Source: Argopecten irradians | Lineage: Eukaryota > Mollusca > Bivalvia > Pectinida > Pectinidae | NCBI RefSeq assembly: GCF_041381155.1 | Contig: NC_091134.1 | Location: forward strand, 31,625,540 to 31,689,539 | Length of the DNA: 64,000 nucleotides | Direction of reading: 5' to 3' | Notes under the pieces: generated by a model | Seen by the model: the letters and a program-made list of their open reading frames with translations, nothing else | Databases searched by the model: none | What the model was told of the DNA's origin: nothing | Position numbers and translations under genes: made by a program | In this document: one piece after another, positions 12,591 through 25,105 of the stretch | Layout: each line of letters opens with the position of its first letter | How positions within the stretch are numbered: the stretch's first letter is position 1

Positions 12591-14083
12591 ACAAATTGAG
12601 TAAAAAACGTTTCATTACAAAGAGTCTACGAATGCTACTTTCGGAGAAATAAAAAGTGCCTGTAAAAATCACCCAGTAAATAGAAAGTGATCTTTTTAAC
12701 CAATAGGTTGTCTTTAAGCAGTTAAAATTGTATGAAAGTTGTCCACTTGCGAAAAAATGGTCTTTTTAAACAAGTGGTTATTATACAGATACATTGTATA
12801 TGTGGCTGTTAGGTTTTGTGATTCACTAGTCTATAAAACAGTTTATGTTCTAAAATTTACTAGACCAAAATCTGTTTACTGCCTTTATCTTCATGAGATA
12901 AATAATACTTAGAATCAAGTGAACTTTCAAATAAGGTTGTTTGTATTAGTTGGTTAAATGGATACTTGGAGGATATGATTTTTTTCCAAATGACATGAGT
13001 GTATACTTCTATTAAAATGTGTTCTGAAATAAAATATTGTTTGTTATATTTTTGAGTGCATAAAATATTTTAAATTCCCTCTATCGTATCAACACATAAT
13101 ATCATTATCTAAAACATTGAGGGGTGCAGAAAGTGCAGATGAAGTTCTCCCCAGCCTGGTAACCTGTCGATGGGCTGTTAAAACACAAACAAACCTGTCC
13201 TTCGACAAGCGTTCAAAGTGATCAATTGAATTTTTAATAAGCTGCAGAAATATCATATTGGGCAACTTAATGTTGTGGTCAGTGATTTGATAGTGGAAAC
13301 CAGGGTCATCATATAGCCTACATGTACTGCATATTGTTTAGACCTTGCCATGTATTAGTGAGGATCAGAGACTTGATCTTTGACCTGAAGTATGTGTAGA
13401 TGAAGAAGCAACAATTTCATCAAATGAATGAGCTTGACCTTCATTCAAGGACAAATAAATTGCAACAGGTGTTTGAACTACTTCTCTTATATCATTATTT
13501 CATAGGAGACACACAGAAATATTACCTTTGGCCTGCAGTATATATGCATACAACTTACAAGCTTAAAAAAATTCTAAGTCGTTTTTTCCTGATAAATGAC
13601 TTTGGCTTTTTTTCCAGTTAAAATGGTCAAGTAGGCTCAGACTTTATTTTGTTTCTTCAATTTTTGAAGAGGTGAGAGACCTAGAATTTGATTTAAAGCA
13701 TGATGTCAAGAAAAGCTTCAAAGTTTATTCAAATGAAATATCTTGGCATTCATTCAAGGTCACAAGGGTCCAAATGAACTAAAACCTTACAAACACTTCC
13801 CATAATGCATTGTGTAAAAAGCCTGGTTGTATGTCAGTAGTGACGCTACAGAGAACCCAACCAAGTTGATTCAAATGAATGTTCAAAACATCAACAGCAC
13901 AGGACCAGGAGTCCAATAAACCCATTACATTTACCTGAATTAAAGGCTCTAATGAAAGAGCTCTATTCAAGAAATATTGCAATGGCCGGTGATGCAAACA
14001 TTACATAAGAATGATAAAATCAAGTCTTTGAAAGTTCTGATTAATATAAAATTTATTTATAAAACCTATGCTGCCTGTATGCC
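12591..14083. other. Intergenic, degraded repeats, no gene
   Basis: Convergent intergenic region between NT5E and PDCL3. It includes an AATAAA at about 13030 on +. Around 13420-13790 there are copies of a degraded interspersed sequence with a TTGACCTTCATTCAAGG near-palindrome and caaatgaa/ttcaaatg motifs. On the minus strand an AATAAA (14051-14058 on +) lies about 30 bp beyond the PDCL3 stop and is a plausible polyadenylation signal. No coding sequence recognised. Confidence 0.45.
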
Positions 14084-17000
14084 CTACCAGTCGTTCTCAT
14101 CGTCACTGTCTATTGCACTCTCCCTTACGGCTCGACTCATCACATCATCCACTCCCTGTTTAGGGGGACCCTCAAGATCTGTTTTTAACACTCCGTTTTG
14201 TGATAGTAACCATTCCAATTCTGTTGAGAGAAAGAAAAAACTTTTTTGAGAAACGAGATGCCATCAATCTGCACAAAAAATTTGAAATGAAAAGATACAT
14301 AATACAACATCTCCCCTTCATACATAGAACATACATTCTTGAATTAGAAGACTTCAAATGTGTATTCGGGGGTGAATGTGAGTGAAGTAGCACCTCTTGT
14401 TATTCTGATGCAGTACATGGTGTACCTAATGCTACTGGCCACACAGTTTTTCAGTTGGGATTAAGCTACATCGATATGCACCTTTAGATCTATTGATGCA
14501 TTGAGTGAATAAGAAATACAGATATTTTACATGCTATGTTTCATTCTATGGTGCATCAATGAGTGTAATGGAATTTGTTACTTTTTCAAAGATGAAACAG
14601 TTTATTTAAGGCCACATTCCACTGAAAATCATTGGTCGTTATGTTTAAGATAAACAAATTTTATCATCAGATGACAGCCATTTTTTTTATTAATATAGCC
14701 ACATTAGTCATGGTCATTTAAATGCTTTAGTCAGGGTCATTTAAATGCTTAGAAGAGGCATCTGTTATAAATCCAGATAAATCATGATAACTACAATGTT
14801 GCTATGAAACTATCATCTTAAAGCAGTTTATTTCAACAACTGACATTTAAAGCCAGAATTTCACATTACATTTCAATGTTAATGTTTAATTTGTTACTAA
14901 ACATTGAAAAGGTCATTAATATAGTAACTTAAAAGAAATAATGATGTTAATGCCACAAACTATATCAACATTGATGAGATGGCAACCATTCAAGAAACAA
15001 AATATTCTGGAAATAAAGACTCTTGAGACATTTTTTAATTCAAGGAGAAGCCACAGATTTTAAACCATAAAAAACATTGTTGCTAAAAGAAAATATTGCA
15101 GCAAGAGCTGGAATTTTTTATGTCGTTAAATACAAAATCTATTGATCATACTACTCACCATCTCTTTTAAAATTCATTCCTCCAAAGTTATGTGGCCCCA
15201 CCCATTGTTTCTTCATTTCACCATCAGTGTACACAAAAATAGTTGGTAAGTTTTTGTCAGGATAATTAGGAATGCACACACTCGACACACTTTTCACAAA
15301 TTTCACATCTGGGAATTTTCTAGCTAATTCCATCATATGTTGATTTATTAACGTACATAAAGGAATTCTGAAAGAAAAAGAAACAGAAAATGAATGAAGG
15401 CGATACAAACAATTCAGAGATCACAAACAATGAATAAAAAAGAAGCATAAATAAACCATCAAACACCTTTTTTGTTTCACTTTTGGTAGATTGATTTGTA
15501 TGTACATTTGTACTTTACATGCCATAACTTTTCTGGAACTTATACATGTAGTTGACTTGTACATGTTGATATGATGATTTAAGAACATCTAATTCTACAA
15601 ATACTGAAAGGATATTTAAAATTACATTATCTGTGTATGAAAAGGTGACAGATTATTTGGATTGAATACATTATGGGAAAACTTGAATAGCAATGCAGGA
15701 CCCCAATAAAACACTCTGAGTTTCCAATAGAAACAGGGATGGTAACAAAATAAGTGATGCAGAAGTCTCAAGGAGGGGAGGTAACCTGTTTTAGTTTACA
15801 ACAATGAAGAGAGATGGAGACACTACTAGGCAGAAGGGTGATAAGAAACTAAAGATGTAGACTTCTGACTAAGGGGAGATAATCTTTTTAATTTACAACA
15901 ATGAGAAGACTGAACGGAAGGAGATTTCTAATGAAGTGGAGATAACCTACCCTGTTTTACACCAATGAAGATGGACAGAGACTCCAGTGGGAAGAAGAAT
16001 GGTAACAACCTTCTCTGGTTAGCGTAAAAATTGTACATGCATGATTTTGTACCTAACCAGAGGGGGGTGGGGGAGATACACATGTAACTTACCCTGGTTT
16101 ATAAACATGAAGGACGACCCAGACACCATCTCCTGCTTTGTTGATTTCTCGGACCCAGTCCTCCTTTGTTATTTCTAAAACACTTCCAAACTTGGACTTT
16201 GCTGCTGCTGCCTTCATTTCTGCCATTCTTTGTCTCCTATTAACACAATAATGTTAAATTCAGACATTTTCTTTCGTTATGGTTTCATTGGTTGATTTTA
16301 AAACTGATAAAATAGGAAATAGATTTGATGTGTAAGACAATTATAGAGTTATCTGCCCTTTGGGAACATGTTTATTACAACATCATGATAGCGAATTCAG
16401 AGAAAATTGCACAAGTTTCACTAACAATGTAATGACAACAGAATTTGTACCAACTAGTAAGGGCAAATAACTTGGTAATATGCAAGGACAAAATAACTTT
16501 GATGAGGAGATTCATGTTTGCTTATCTATATGCATGCTATATTTAGTATAACAGGCAACTTAGCACTTGAAAGCAGACTATACAATTAAAACCTAAAACT
16601 GTACCTGGTAGCTCTGGAAAATATTGTATTGATGGGTTATCTTTAGTCAGAATTTGTTCTTTTATAATTTCCACAACCAATTGTAGGGTTGTCATTTCAA
16701 AATTTTAATAATTTTCAAAGTCTAAGATCTTTTATACAACCAAAAGAAATATCAATACAAAGATATGAAAGATGATATTGTCTATAACCTGTTTGAAATT
16801 CACATCTCTTGATTTATTAATTACCTGTATGCTTCAAATATTCGTTCCTCTTCTTCATCAATATCATCTTCTTTATCTTCAAGTTCATCCAGTGACATGT
16901 CGCACAAATCTTTTCCTGTAAATGAAAAATTTAATATAACTTACCAGCTAGGTTTCAAGAAAGTTATAGAGCAGAAATTTAGTATGAAAATTAATAAACA

Positions 17001-18787
17001 CTACTTGAATAAAATGCATTGTTTGGCATGAACAAATTATGGTATCCAATCCACTGTACTTATATAGTTATAATTATCATATAATGTAATGAATTACTAG
17101 TAATCCTTTGAGTCAAGATTAATCAATTTGAAGTTTGTAACACTTTGAAAAATCAAATGAACTTTAAGTTAGCCTGATGTATTATTGAATTTATTATTGA
17201 TATCATATTTTTACTGGTAGGAAAAAATATGAGGTACCGGTGCATAATTTCAATACTATAATTATTTTAATTTCAGCACCCTAAAACTGTTTCAACCAAA
17301 GTAATATAATGTCCTGTATTATCCAGAAAATATATTTTTAAAATTTTCATTCAAGGACGGCCTCCTCTGTATAATGTACAAGTAATTGTGCTTGTTCCTT
17401 GTGTTTGATTTTTTTCAATTCATGTTTTTTTTTTCTCTTTGTATATATTATATGATGATAGTCTGTACATTATAACTCAAATTCATTCCAACCTCTTGCT
17501 TTATCTTGGATGGTCTGTTCCAACATATGAACAACATCATCTTCTGTTACTTCTTGTTCCTTCTCAGGAATAATTCCTTTTGCTCGTAAAATATCATTCC
17601 ATTCTGTATCTGCATTTGGGTCCTGTGCAACAAATATTACTTGAAATATTCACACTAGTAAATAAATATATATATTAGTTATATGTAAGGATCCTGTGTT
17701 ACATGGCACATAATTATAACACTCATATATTATTTCTTTGACCCAATTTAAACGTTATAGGTTTACATTTTAGCTTAAAAAATGATTTTTTATGATATAC
17801 AGTACACACCACAGGGACATGGCACAAATTTCTTACCAACAATATCTATTTATAAGGGCATGAAGTGCGAAGCACTTCTAAGGTAACATGTACATGAAAA
17901 TATAAGAAAAAACGTAATCTTCAAAATTCAATCCTACACAGCTGACAGCTTCAGTTTGCGGCCACCATTATTTTATCCACTTAAAAAATCCCATCAAAGT
18001 GAATGCGAAGCTTGAAATCAGCTCATTATATAATCAAGCGATTCATATGCTTTTAAGGTCCGACGAAAGTAATCTCCATCTGGCAGAAGCAAAGTGTTGG
18101 TCTTTATTTGCAAGGGTTCAAGTGAAAGAGTACCTGACCAAAAACGGCATAATTGTTACAGAAACAAAAAAATCTTTCTTCTCTTATGTGGATTTCCTTC
18201 TCAAATGGGGTTTTTGGGACAAAGATAGAGTGTGAATATATGAATAAAAAATAAACAGAAAATTTGGCTCTGTTATTTCCATAAATTGAACTTTTTTACA
18301 TTGCATAATTAATGCTCACTGAAACATCTGGGGGCTCCCTTTAAGGCATTGCCTTCAGTCATATTATATATTATGGTATCAAGAGCATGAACTCTTCAGT
18401 AGAGAAAACAGACATATTTTTTCAATCCATAATTTCAATACCCCTTTTAAATTTGTGTTTGGTCCTTGTGATATTCACTTTTATTAGTACCGGTACTACA
18501 AAACACTTGTACATGTGTATTGTACGTAACAATATAGGAGAGTAATGGAAATGTGAAATGTTGAACTTAATATTAGAACTACATTAAGTCCTCTTTTATG
18601 TGGTTAACATCTAATTTTATAACATGATTAGACATAATATGTATTAACAATTCACAATCAAAGGCATAAACTAGCACACTGGTGCAGTGATCCCCAGCCT
18701 CAGGCATCAGCTGTCAGTGATCAGGATCCGGATTTTACAATACATGTGTATTGCACGTTTTAAACTATCTGTAAGTATTACCTGCAT
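14084..18787 (-). CDS. PDCL3: Phosducin-like protein 3
   Basis: Cytosolic cofactor that binds the CCT/TRiC chaperonin and assists folding of its clients. Exons in coding order: 18787-18782, 17622-17493, 16915-16825, 16236-16093, 15367-15159, 14220-14084; total 717 nt, 238 residues, close to the human protein's 239. The first exon encodes only Met-Gln, continuing as [17 protein letters not shown] in the next, which matches the family start and fixes the ATG. Order: acidic N-terminal helix ([19 protein letters not shown] region), helical linker, then the thioredoxin-like phosducin fold ([62 protein letters not shown]), ending in an acidic tail DSDDENDW. Head-to-head with PIH1D1. The intron after exon 4 carries degenerate copies of that exon's end. 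Confidence 0.95.
15775..16145 (-). repeat. Degenerate copies of PDCL3 exon 4 end plus donor
   Basis: On the minus strand the exon 4 end (TTTATAAACCAGG then GTAAGTTAC...ATCTCC) recurs three times downstream in the intron, near 15938-15992, 15875-15925 and 15777-15826, with the same order of motifs (GGAGTCTC..., CATCTTCATTG, GTAAAACAGG, GTTATCTCC). At least one copy keeps a plausible donor (ACAGG then GTAGGT). Spacing is 65-135 bp and the copies are well diverged, so these duplications are old. Confidence 0.65.
17855..18365. repeat. Putative interspersed element with 5' hairpin
   Basis: Within PDCL3 intron 1. It begins with a hairpin GAAGTGCGAAGCACTTC (about 17861-17877) and may end near AAGGCATTGCCTTCAGTC (about 18341). 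It contains a 78-codon open frame at 17999-18235 that lacks an ATG and resembles nothing I recognise. The hairpin-led start resembles bivalve interspersed repeats; boundaries are uncertain. Confidence 0.3.
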
Positions 18788-19270
18788 CTTGCTGGATTAT
18801 TCGGTCTTCTGATACCGGTGTTACTTTGGTTCTGCAATAAATACCCTTTTTTGAATCTACCCTGTTCGATTCTGTCACTTCTCAAAATAACGTCTACTCG
18901 CGTTAGTCATTTAATCTGGGAATCGTGTGTAATGTGAACACTTCCTTATATGGGCTGGGCAACAAAGTCAGTGTCAAGCAAAAGCTTTCTCTACGAATAC
19001 TTTAAATCAAACTTTTCAATGAACAAGACTATATTATTTCCGGATGTGGTTCTTTTGTTATACAGACCAACGTGCTTCCGGCTGAAATTGTAAACAGTAG
19101 GACCTAAACAACGTGAACAAACACATTCCTGATTAAATAAACAGGTGATTTAGAGAGAAGATACATGAACTAAAGAGGCATACATTTACCACAGCTATGG
19201 CGCTTTCATAACGTTTTCATTACATCGATAATATTGTGTCCTTTCATTCTTACGGCATTACTTTTAGAAA
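18788..19270. promoter_or_regulatory. Bidirectional promoter region PDCL3 / PIH1D1
   Basis: 483 bp separate the two start codons on opposite strands. Two ETS/GABP-type motifs are visible (TTTCCGGAT about 19038, CTTCCGGC about 19075), a motif class often found in bidirectional housekeeping promoters. Both 5' UTRs must lie here. No TATA box at a convincing distance. Confidence 0.6.
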
Positions 19271-22200
19271 ATGGATAAGCTCAATATGCTTGATCCGGAT
19301 TCAGGGGCAATGGATACAGACATGACAGAAGCTATGTACAACAAACTCTTGCTTGAAGCTGTAAGTTTTCAAGAACTACTTCATATTCAAAATGATAAAT
19401 ATTCTTCAACAAAGTTACAAGTTTTGATTTACAAAAAAAAATGTATTTTGTTTTCTCCTTTAGCCCCCCCCCCCCATCTTCAATAAATCAACTACTGAAA
19501 ATACAGACATTACTAATTATATAAACACATGCAACATTGATTTGCATAAAGACAGAAATATAAAGGCTATAGATGTTTTCAAAAATATCGTCAATGGAAT
19601 GCAAATTAATATAAAATCTACCACCTATATACATTACTCTCTCCATGTGTACATGTACATGTAGCAGTCTACCTAGTCCGCTAAACCTGCCTATATTATT
19701 AGGCTTAAAAATTGCCTAATATATGTAAGGCAATTTTAAAAAAAGCCTGATAATATTGACAGGTTTAATGGACTGCAGTCTACCTTGATTAGAATGTTGC
19801 TGTTAGATTAAGTAACTATTTTTTGTAAATGAATTTATCAGACTTGAGAGTATTAATTAAGAAATAAATAGTTCATTGTGTAAATGGATACACATGAATA
19901 GTTTATGTATTTAAAATGATTTAATTCCAACAACTTTTTAGTGAAAATATAAGGGAGGTCATTTTTTTGCTGTATGAAAAAAATTGTTTGCCTTGTACAT
20001 TGATTATTAATTTATGTCATGCTAAATGTACTTTGACAGGCTTCCCAACAGGGATATCCTGTGCCACCTAATGATGCAGCGAAAGAAAATGTACTTCAGG
20101 TTGTGCCTCAACCAGGTAAGTTTAAGTAACAACTTTAAAAATTGTATATACTAGGTATGTATACTTCATTTAAAAATGCTTTCATAAATTTAAATATGAT
20201 TTTATTCTTCATGTCGTTGAACATGATGACATACATGGTTATGTGCAAGATGTTACAATTAATGTGGATACTGTAATCTTGAAACTATTTTTTTGCAGGA
20301 TTTTGCTTAAAAACTAAGGCTGCTGATGGAAAGAAAGCATTTATCAATGTCTGCCATGCTGAAAATGTATGTTTTTGTGTACTTACTCAATTTATATCAA
20401 TTTCATATTTTATTTGACATATATTCAACAAAGATTATATAACATTAACTTTTCCATCAAGTCTATCTAAAAGTGAGTAATTAGGATACTGATTCTCTTT
20501 ACTAATCACTATGTCTGTCTACTGTTGATTTACAAGTATTTTTCCGAAATTGCACAAAGTAATTGTCTACAATAACATAGATACCAGTATGTATTAGACT
20601 CAAATTATTTATTAATTGAATAGCCAATAGATGTAATAAGAAGTTTGACATTATCTTTCACCTTAAAGTTTTGAAACTTTTATAAGGGTCATATATAAAT
20701 TACCAATTACTGATAATCACATGCACTTTAAAATTGTATCTGAAGCTTCACTTTTAATTTTTTCAATCAGGTTCCAGCTCCTAAAGAAATGACAGATCAG
20801 GAATTGCTCAATTTGTTGGATTCTGAAGACCCTTTTGGATTCCGAATCCCAATGAGTCTTGGAGAGCCTCATGCAGAACTTGATAAAAGTAAGCTTCAAA
20901 ATTAATTATCAGAATTACTTCCTCTTTCTTCTTGACTTACACTTAACAACTCCCAAACCTTCATAAGATTGGAGTTAAATATACTTACTGTATTTAAATT
21001 ATGAAAAAAGACCAATACAAACAAAAGATTTCTCCTGCATACACAAATTTGAGTCAATGACGACAATGAGGTTCACCTGTGTATTAGTTTCTGACTTGTC
21101 ATCTCTTATTTCTCATTCAGTTAACATAGATTCATGTATGTATTATCGATAACATACAAGCCTTCATTTCACAACAGGTGGAAATGGTTGTACAGCTTAT
21201 GATGTAGTGGTAAATCCAGGATTCCTAGAAAAGATGAAGACGAGCGAAGTATTCCGGGCCTTCTTCATTTCTGTCACGATGGAAGGCATTGAGGATAAAT
21301 ATAACCAGACTCTCAGTCGAGGTAGGTAGTAAGGAGTATTGTAAAGGTTTGTTGATTACTTATATGTCCAAGGCTTCGAGCTGTTTGGATCTGATTTAAT
21401 AACAGAGACATTATAGTCTATAAAATGATTGGTGTACTTTTGCTTTATTTTACAGAATGGGTAATTCTGAAAAACAAAAGGTTTATTGGTACTTTACCAG
21501 AACAGAGGATCAGATCCAAGTCAAAACCACTGATCACAGAAATGGACAAGTAAGTCTGTATATAAGTATGATGAGGGTGAAACTAAAGGGATGCTTATTG
21601 TAATTAAAAAGAGGATATTAAATAAAACTATATCACATAACTGACCCATCCAGCCATGACATATGGCTATGTCAAAATATTGTAAGACAAATGTAATAAC
21701 ACTAAGTGTATTGTGATGTCAAATGTAGTTTTGACATCATAATCTATGCATGACATTGCATGATTGCCTCAGTTAACAGAAACGTCACATCCAAGCCAGA
21801 TTTCTACTGTTTTATATATTGACAAAATTAAGAGTTACTTAAATCTCTATTAATAAAACTTATGTGATAAATAGAATCTTACACTTGTGACTATGTAATA
21901 TGTGTATGAAATTTATCAAACTCGTTAAATAATTTGATATGCCACATACCTTTATCAAAATCTTGTTTTAACTCTTTTGATCAATTTCATATCATAATCT
22001 GATGTGATGCATGGCCTATATCTGCTGTACATGTATCAGTAACATATTATTTTACCCAGGTTTATTTGTAGTATTAGTCAATGTCATTTGTTCACTACCT
22101 TGCCCTTAATTTATTTCTGAAATTTATGTCATAGAATTTTCTGCTTAAATATATAATGTATTGTAGTACAAACAAAAGATCTCAATGACAGGTTTTACAA

Positions 22201-25105
22201 ACTTGTTTCTTGTTGATTTTAGCATGCATGGCCACCAGACCCTGATATTTTGATTAGAATTTTCATTGCTGAATGACTGGATTATCTCCCCTTGTTTGAA
22301 ATTATAGAACAGACATTTCAAGTTATCTCACATTATACAACCAGACTTTCTTAATAATTCTTATAATTATTTAGAAATTTGTGGCTAGTATTAACGGCTA
22401 ATTTGGATAAAAATATAATTACACAAGTGCGGATAATTAAAAAAAAATGGTTTATGTTTTAGCATTCTGTAAAACATCAAATAATTGTAGCTTTCACATT
22501 AAACTAGAAAATACAAAATGTTTCTATTTTCATGCTTTCAGTTCAGCACCAGCATTACCAAAAGCCCCAAAATTAGATGCAGCGGATCTCAAAGCCAGGT
22601 ATAGTATCATACAAACACATGCTCTTTGATTGCATTATCAACAGTTGACAGTCATTATAGTTTTTAAAAGATGATACCTTTACTTTTCAAAAATAGATTG
22701 TATAGTATGATTTTTGTGTTGCCTGCAACGCAAGGGCGACACTTATAGTGTAGGTATCACTATGTCGGTGTCGTCTGCGTCCAGGAAATGGTTTCCGTGC
22801 GATAACTTAAGTATTTATTGTCCGATTTCAACCAAATTTGGTATATAGCATTATATGAATGAGATCTCCGATGAGTTCGATAATAGTCAAAATCCGTCAA
22901 TATTTGCAAGGGTTACGGGACTTTGATATTGTCAAAACAGATAAATCCGTGGTTTCCGCTCGATAACTTAAATATTTATCGTTCAATTTCAATCAAACTT
23001 TATAAATTGTTTTATAGCAATGAGATCTGGGATGAGTTCAATAATGGTCAAAATATGTCAATATTAGCAAGAGTTACAGGACTTTAAAATCCTCAAAACA
23101 GAAAAATCCATGGTTTCCACTCGATAACTAAAATATTTATCGTCCAATTTCATTCAAATTTTATGAAATGTTTTATATCAATAAGATCTCGATGGGTTTG
23201 ACAATGGTCAAAATCCATCGATATTTGCAAGAGTTATGGGACTTTAAAATCGTCAAAGCTGATAAATCCATGGTTTCCGCTCGATAGCTTTAGTATTTAT
23301 TGTCTGATTTCGACCAAATTTGGTATGTTGCTTTATATCAATGAGATCTTAGATGGGTTCGATAGTTCTCAAAATCGGTCAATATTTGCAGGAGTTACGG
23401 GACTTTAAAATCGTTGAAACATGGTTCTCGCTTGACAACTTTAGTTTTTATTGTCCGATTTAAACAAAATTTGGTATGTTGCTTTATATCACTGAGATCT
23501 AAGATGGGTTCGATACTTCTCAAAATCCATCAATATTTGCAAGAGTTACGGGACTTGATAACTTCACCTAATTATGAACAATATTTACAATTGTAAATAA
23601 CTATTTTTTGTGATGCTGTGCAGGCGACACATCCACTTCCGTGGAATTCTTTTTAAAATAAACTATGTCACAAATATTACAATGAATTGTACAGTAAAAC
23701 ACAGATAAAATGAACCTCTGAGGACCAACAAATTCATTTTTTATAAGCATAATTAGTTATATGCATATTGCAGATACCTTACTTTTTTATAACCATGAAT
23801 CTGTTGTAAGCATGTTTTACTGTACATAACAAAATCAGAATTCACTTTTATTACCATAAATAATTGTCACATCAATTTTTTTTGTAGGGGTCAGACACCG
23901 GAGTACAGAATAGTTCAGGATCCTGCTGAGGGACATCCAGAATATCTGGTCGCAGAAATCGATCTACCTAAAGTCGTAAGTTTCACATTTTGTAAAGGTT
24001 ACATTTTTAATGCTAGATTGTCAACTGTACAGGATGATCTTTAGGTTGCATGATAATTATTTACTAATTGTACAAGTCATTTCTCTTTAAGCATGTAATC
24101 TGTCTTTTTTGCATGGTACAGTTGAGATAAAGGTATTGATTTTTGACTCATTAGTTAGTGTGAAAAAATTGTTTGGTTATCTCTGAAAAAATATAACATT
24201 GCCCTTACAAAACACATTCAAAATCTAAACTGCAAGAGCTAGCAGATAGTTAAGTTGTGATATGTAGGAAAACTGAACATAAGCGTAGTAGTAGCAGCGT
24301 AAGTGTGAACTAAATGATTTATCTACTTAAAATATGATGCTATAATTTGATGATTACATTGTAAATGCTATTTTGTGATTTCCACAGAAAACGGTGAACA
24401 GTGTGACACTAGACATAGGCGAAGACCGCATTCTTCTGGAGACAAGATCCAACGTGTACTACCTAGATATATATCTGCCATTCTATCTCCTACAGGACGA
24501 GTGTGGAGCTCAGTTCAACAGGAAAACAAGGGTAAGATAGACACAGAATCTGTTGTAGAATTGTGCAATAGATTCTACAGGACAAAAGTGGGGCTAACTT
24601 CAACTGGAAAACTAGGGCAAGATAGACGTAGAATCTTCTGTAGAGTATTGATTCAACAAGAAAACTAAGATAAGCTATACATATGGCTGGTTATTTTTCT
24701 TATGTCCTTTTATCAGCCAAGGTAATTTTAATAAGGATGTACCTAGTTTAATTAGGAGGTTGAGATAAGCTGACACACAGAAAAACCACCAACCTACCCT
24801 TGAGTACAAGAATTGTCACTACTGGGCAACTGGCCCACTTATGATTTAAACTCAAAACCCAGAGGTGGTGGGCTATAATGGTAATTTGTAACACTTTAAC
24901 TACTCGGTCACCGCAGCCCCTACTCTTTTAGAGTATATAATTATGTAAAACAGCATACATTATTAAATTCAATCATTTAGAAAGGTATAAAAAAAAACCA
25001 TGAAGTACATTGTTTCAATATGTACATGATTTATATATATATAGCTAAATATGATAATTTTTTTTCCAGATTCTTACAATTACAATGCCAGTTCAGCCAT
25101 CATGA
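19271..25105 (+). CDS. PIH1D1: PIH1 domain-containing protein 1
   Basis: Subunit of the R2TP complex (RUVBL1/2, RPAP3, PIH1D1), which works with HSP90 in assembling PIKKs, snoRNPs and RNA polymerase II. Exons: 19271-19360, 20040-20115, 20299-20366, 20771-20888, 21178-21321, 21456-21549, 22542-22598, 23888-23975, 24388-24531, 25070-25105; 915 nt, 304 residues (human protein 290). The PIH domain runs from about residue 55 to 185: GFCLKTKAADGKKAFINVCH (lysine-rich strand in the phosphopeptide-binding area), FGFRIPMSLGEPHAELDK, CTAYDVVVNPGFL, EGIEDKYNQTL, EWVILKNKRFIGTLPEQRIR. A linker and a C-terminal CS-like domain follow (EYLVAEIDLPKV, LDIGEDRILLETR, YLDIYLPF), ending TITMPVQPS. Exon 9's end is tandemly copied into the next intron. 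Poly(A) signal candidate AATAAA near 25916. Confidence 0.95.
19672..19784. mobile_element. Short hairpin MITE (copy A)
   Basis: Inverted ends TAGTCCGCTAAACCTGCC and GACAGGTTTAATGGACTG, with internal TATTATTAGGC/GCCTGATAATA pairing, are flanked by CAGTCTACC on both sides, a probable 8-9 bp target duplication of hAT type. A second member of the family is at about 48697-48812. In PIH1D1 intron 1. Confidence 0.65.
22716..23652. mobile_element. Non-autonomous element with internal ~135-bp tandem units
   Basis: Left end GTTGCCTGCAACGCAAGGGCGACAC, right end TGCAGGCGACACATCCACTTCCGTGG, including a CCACTTCCGTGG hairpin. The interior has about five units of roughly 135 bp, each containing a 'GGTTTCCGCTCGATAACT' block, a 'TTCAACCAAATTTGGTAT' block, 'ATGAGATCT', and 'ATATTTGCAAGAGTTACGGG'. 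No ORF. It looks like the same structural class as the elements at 9921 and 27600. In PIH1D1 intron 7. Confidence 0.6.
24490..24680 (+). repeat. Tandem copies of PIH1D1 exon 9 end plus donor
   Basis: The exon end CTACAGGACGAGTGTGGAGC...AACAAGG with donor GTAAGATAGA recurs 85 bp later as CTACAGGACAAAAGTGGGGC...AACTAGG followed by GCAAGATAGA. A third partial copy (TTCAACAAGAAAACTAAGAT) follows about 53 bp further on. The second copy has a GC in place of the donor GT. Confidence 0.8.
24706..24920 (-). mobile_element. tRNA-headed SINE, degraded copy
   Basis: Minus-strand copy of the same SINE as at 63244-63450. It has a degraded tRNA-like head (reverse complement of ACTACTCGGTCACCGCAGCC), the conserved central domain (reverse complement of cacagaaaaaccaccaacct) and a tail ending near ATCAGCCAAGGTAATTTTAA. 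Older than the 63-kb copy. In PIH1D1 intron 9. Confidence 0.7.

Noticed and set aside
17999-18235. 78-codon frame in PDCL3 intron 1
   Set aside because: No ATG, no recognised similarity, and it lies in a probable interspersed repeat.
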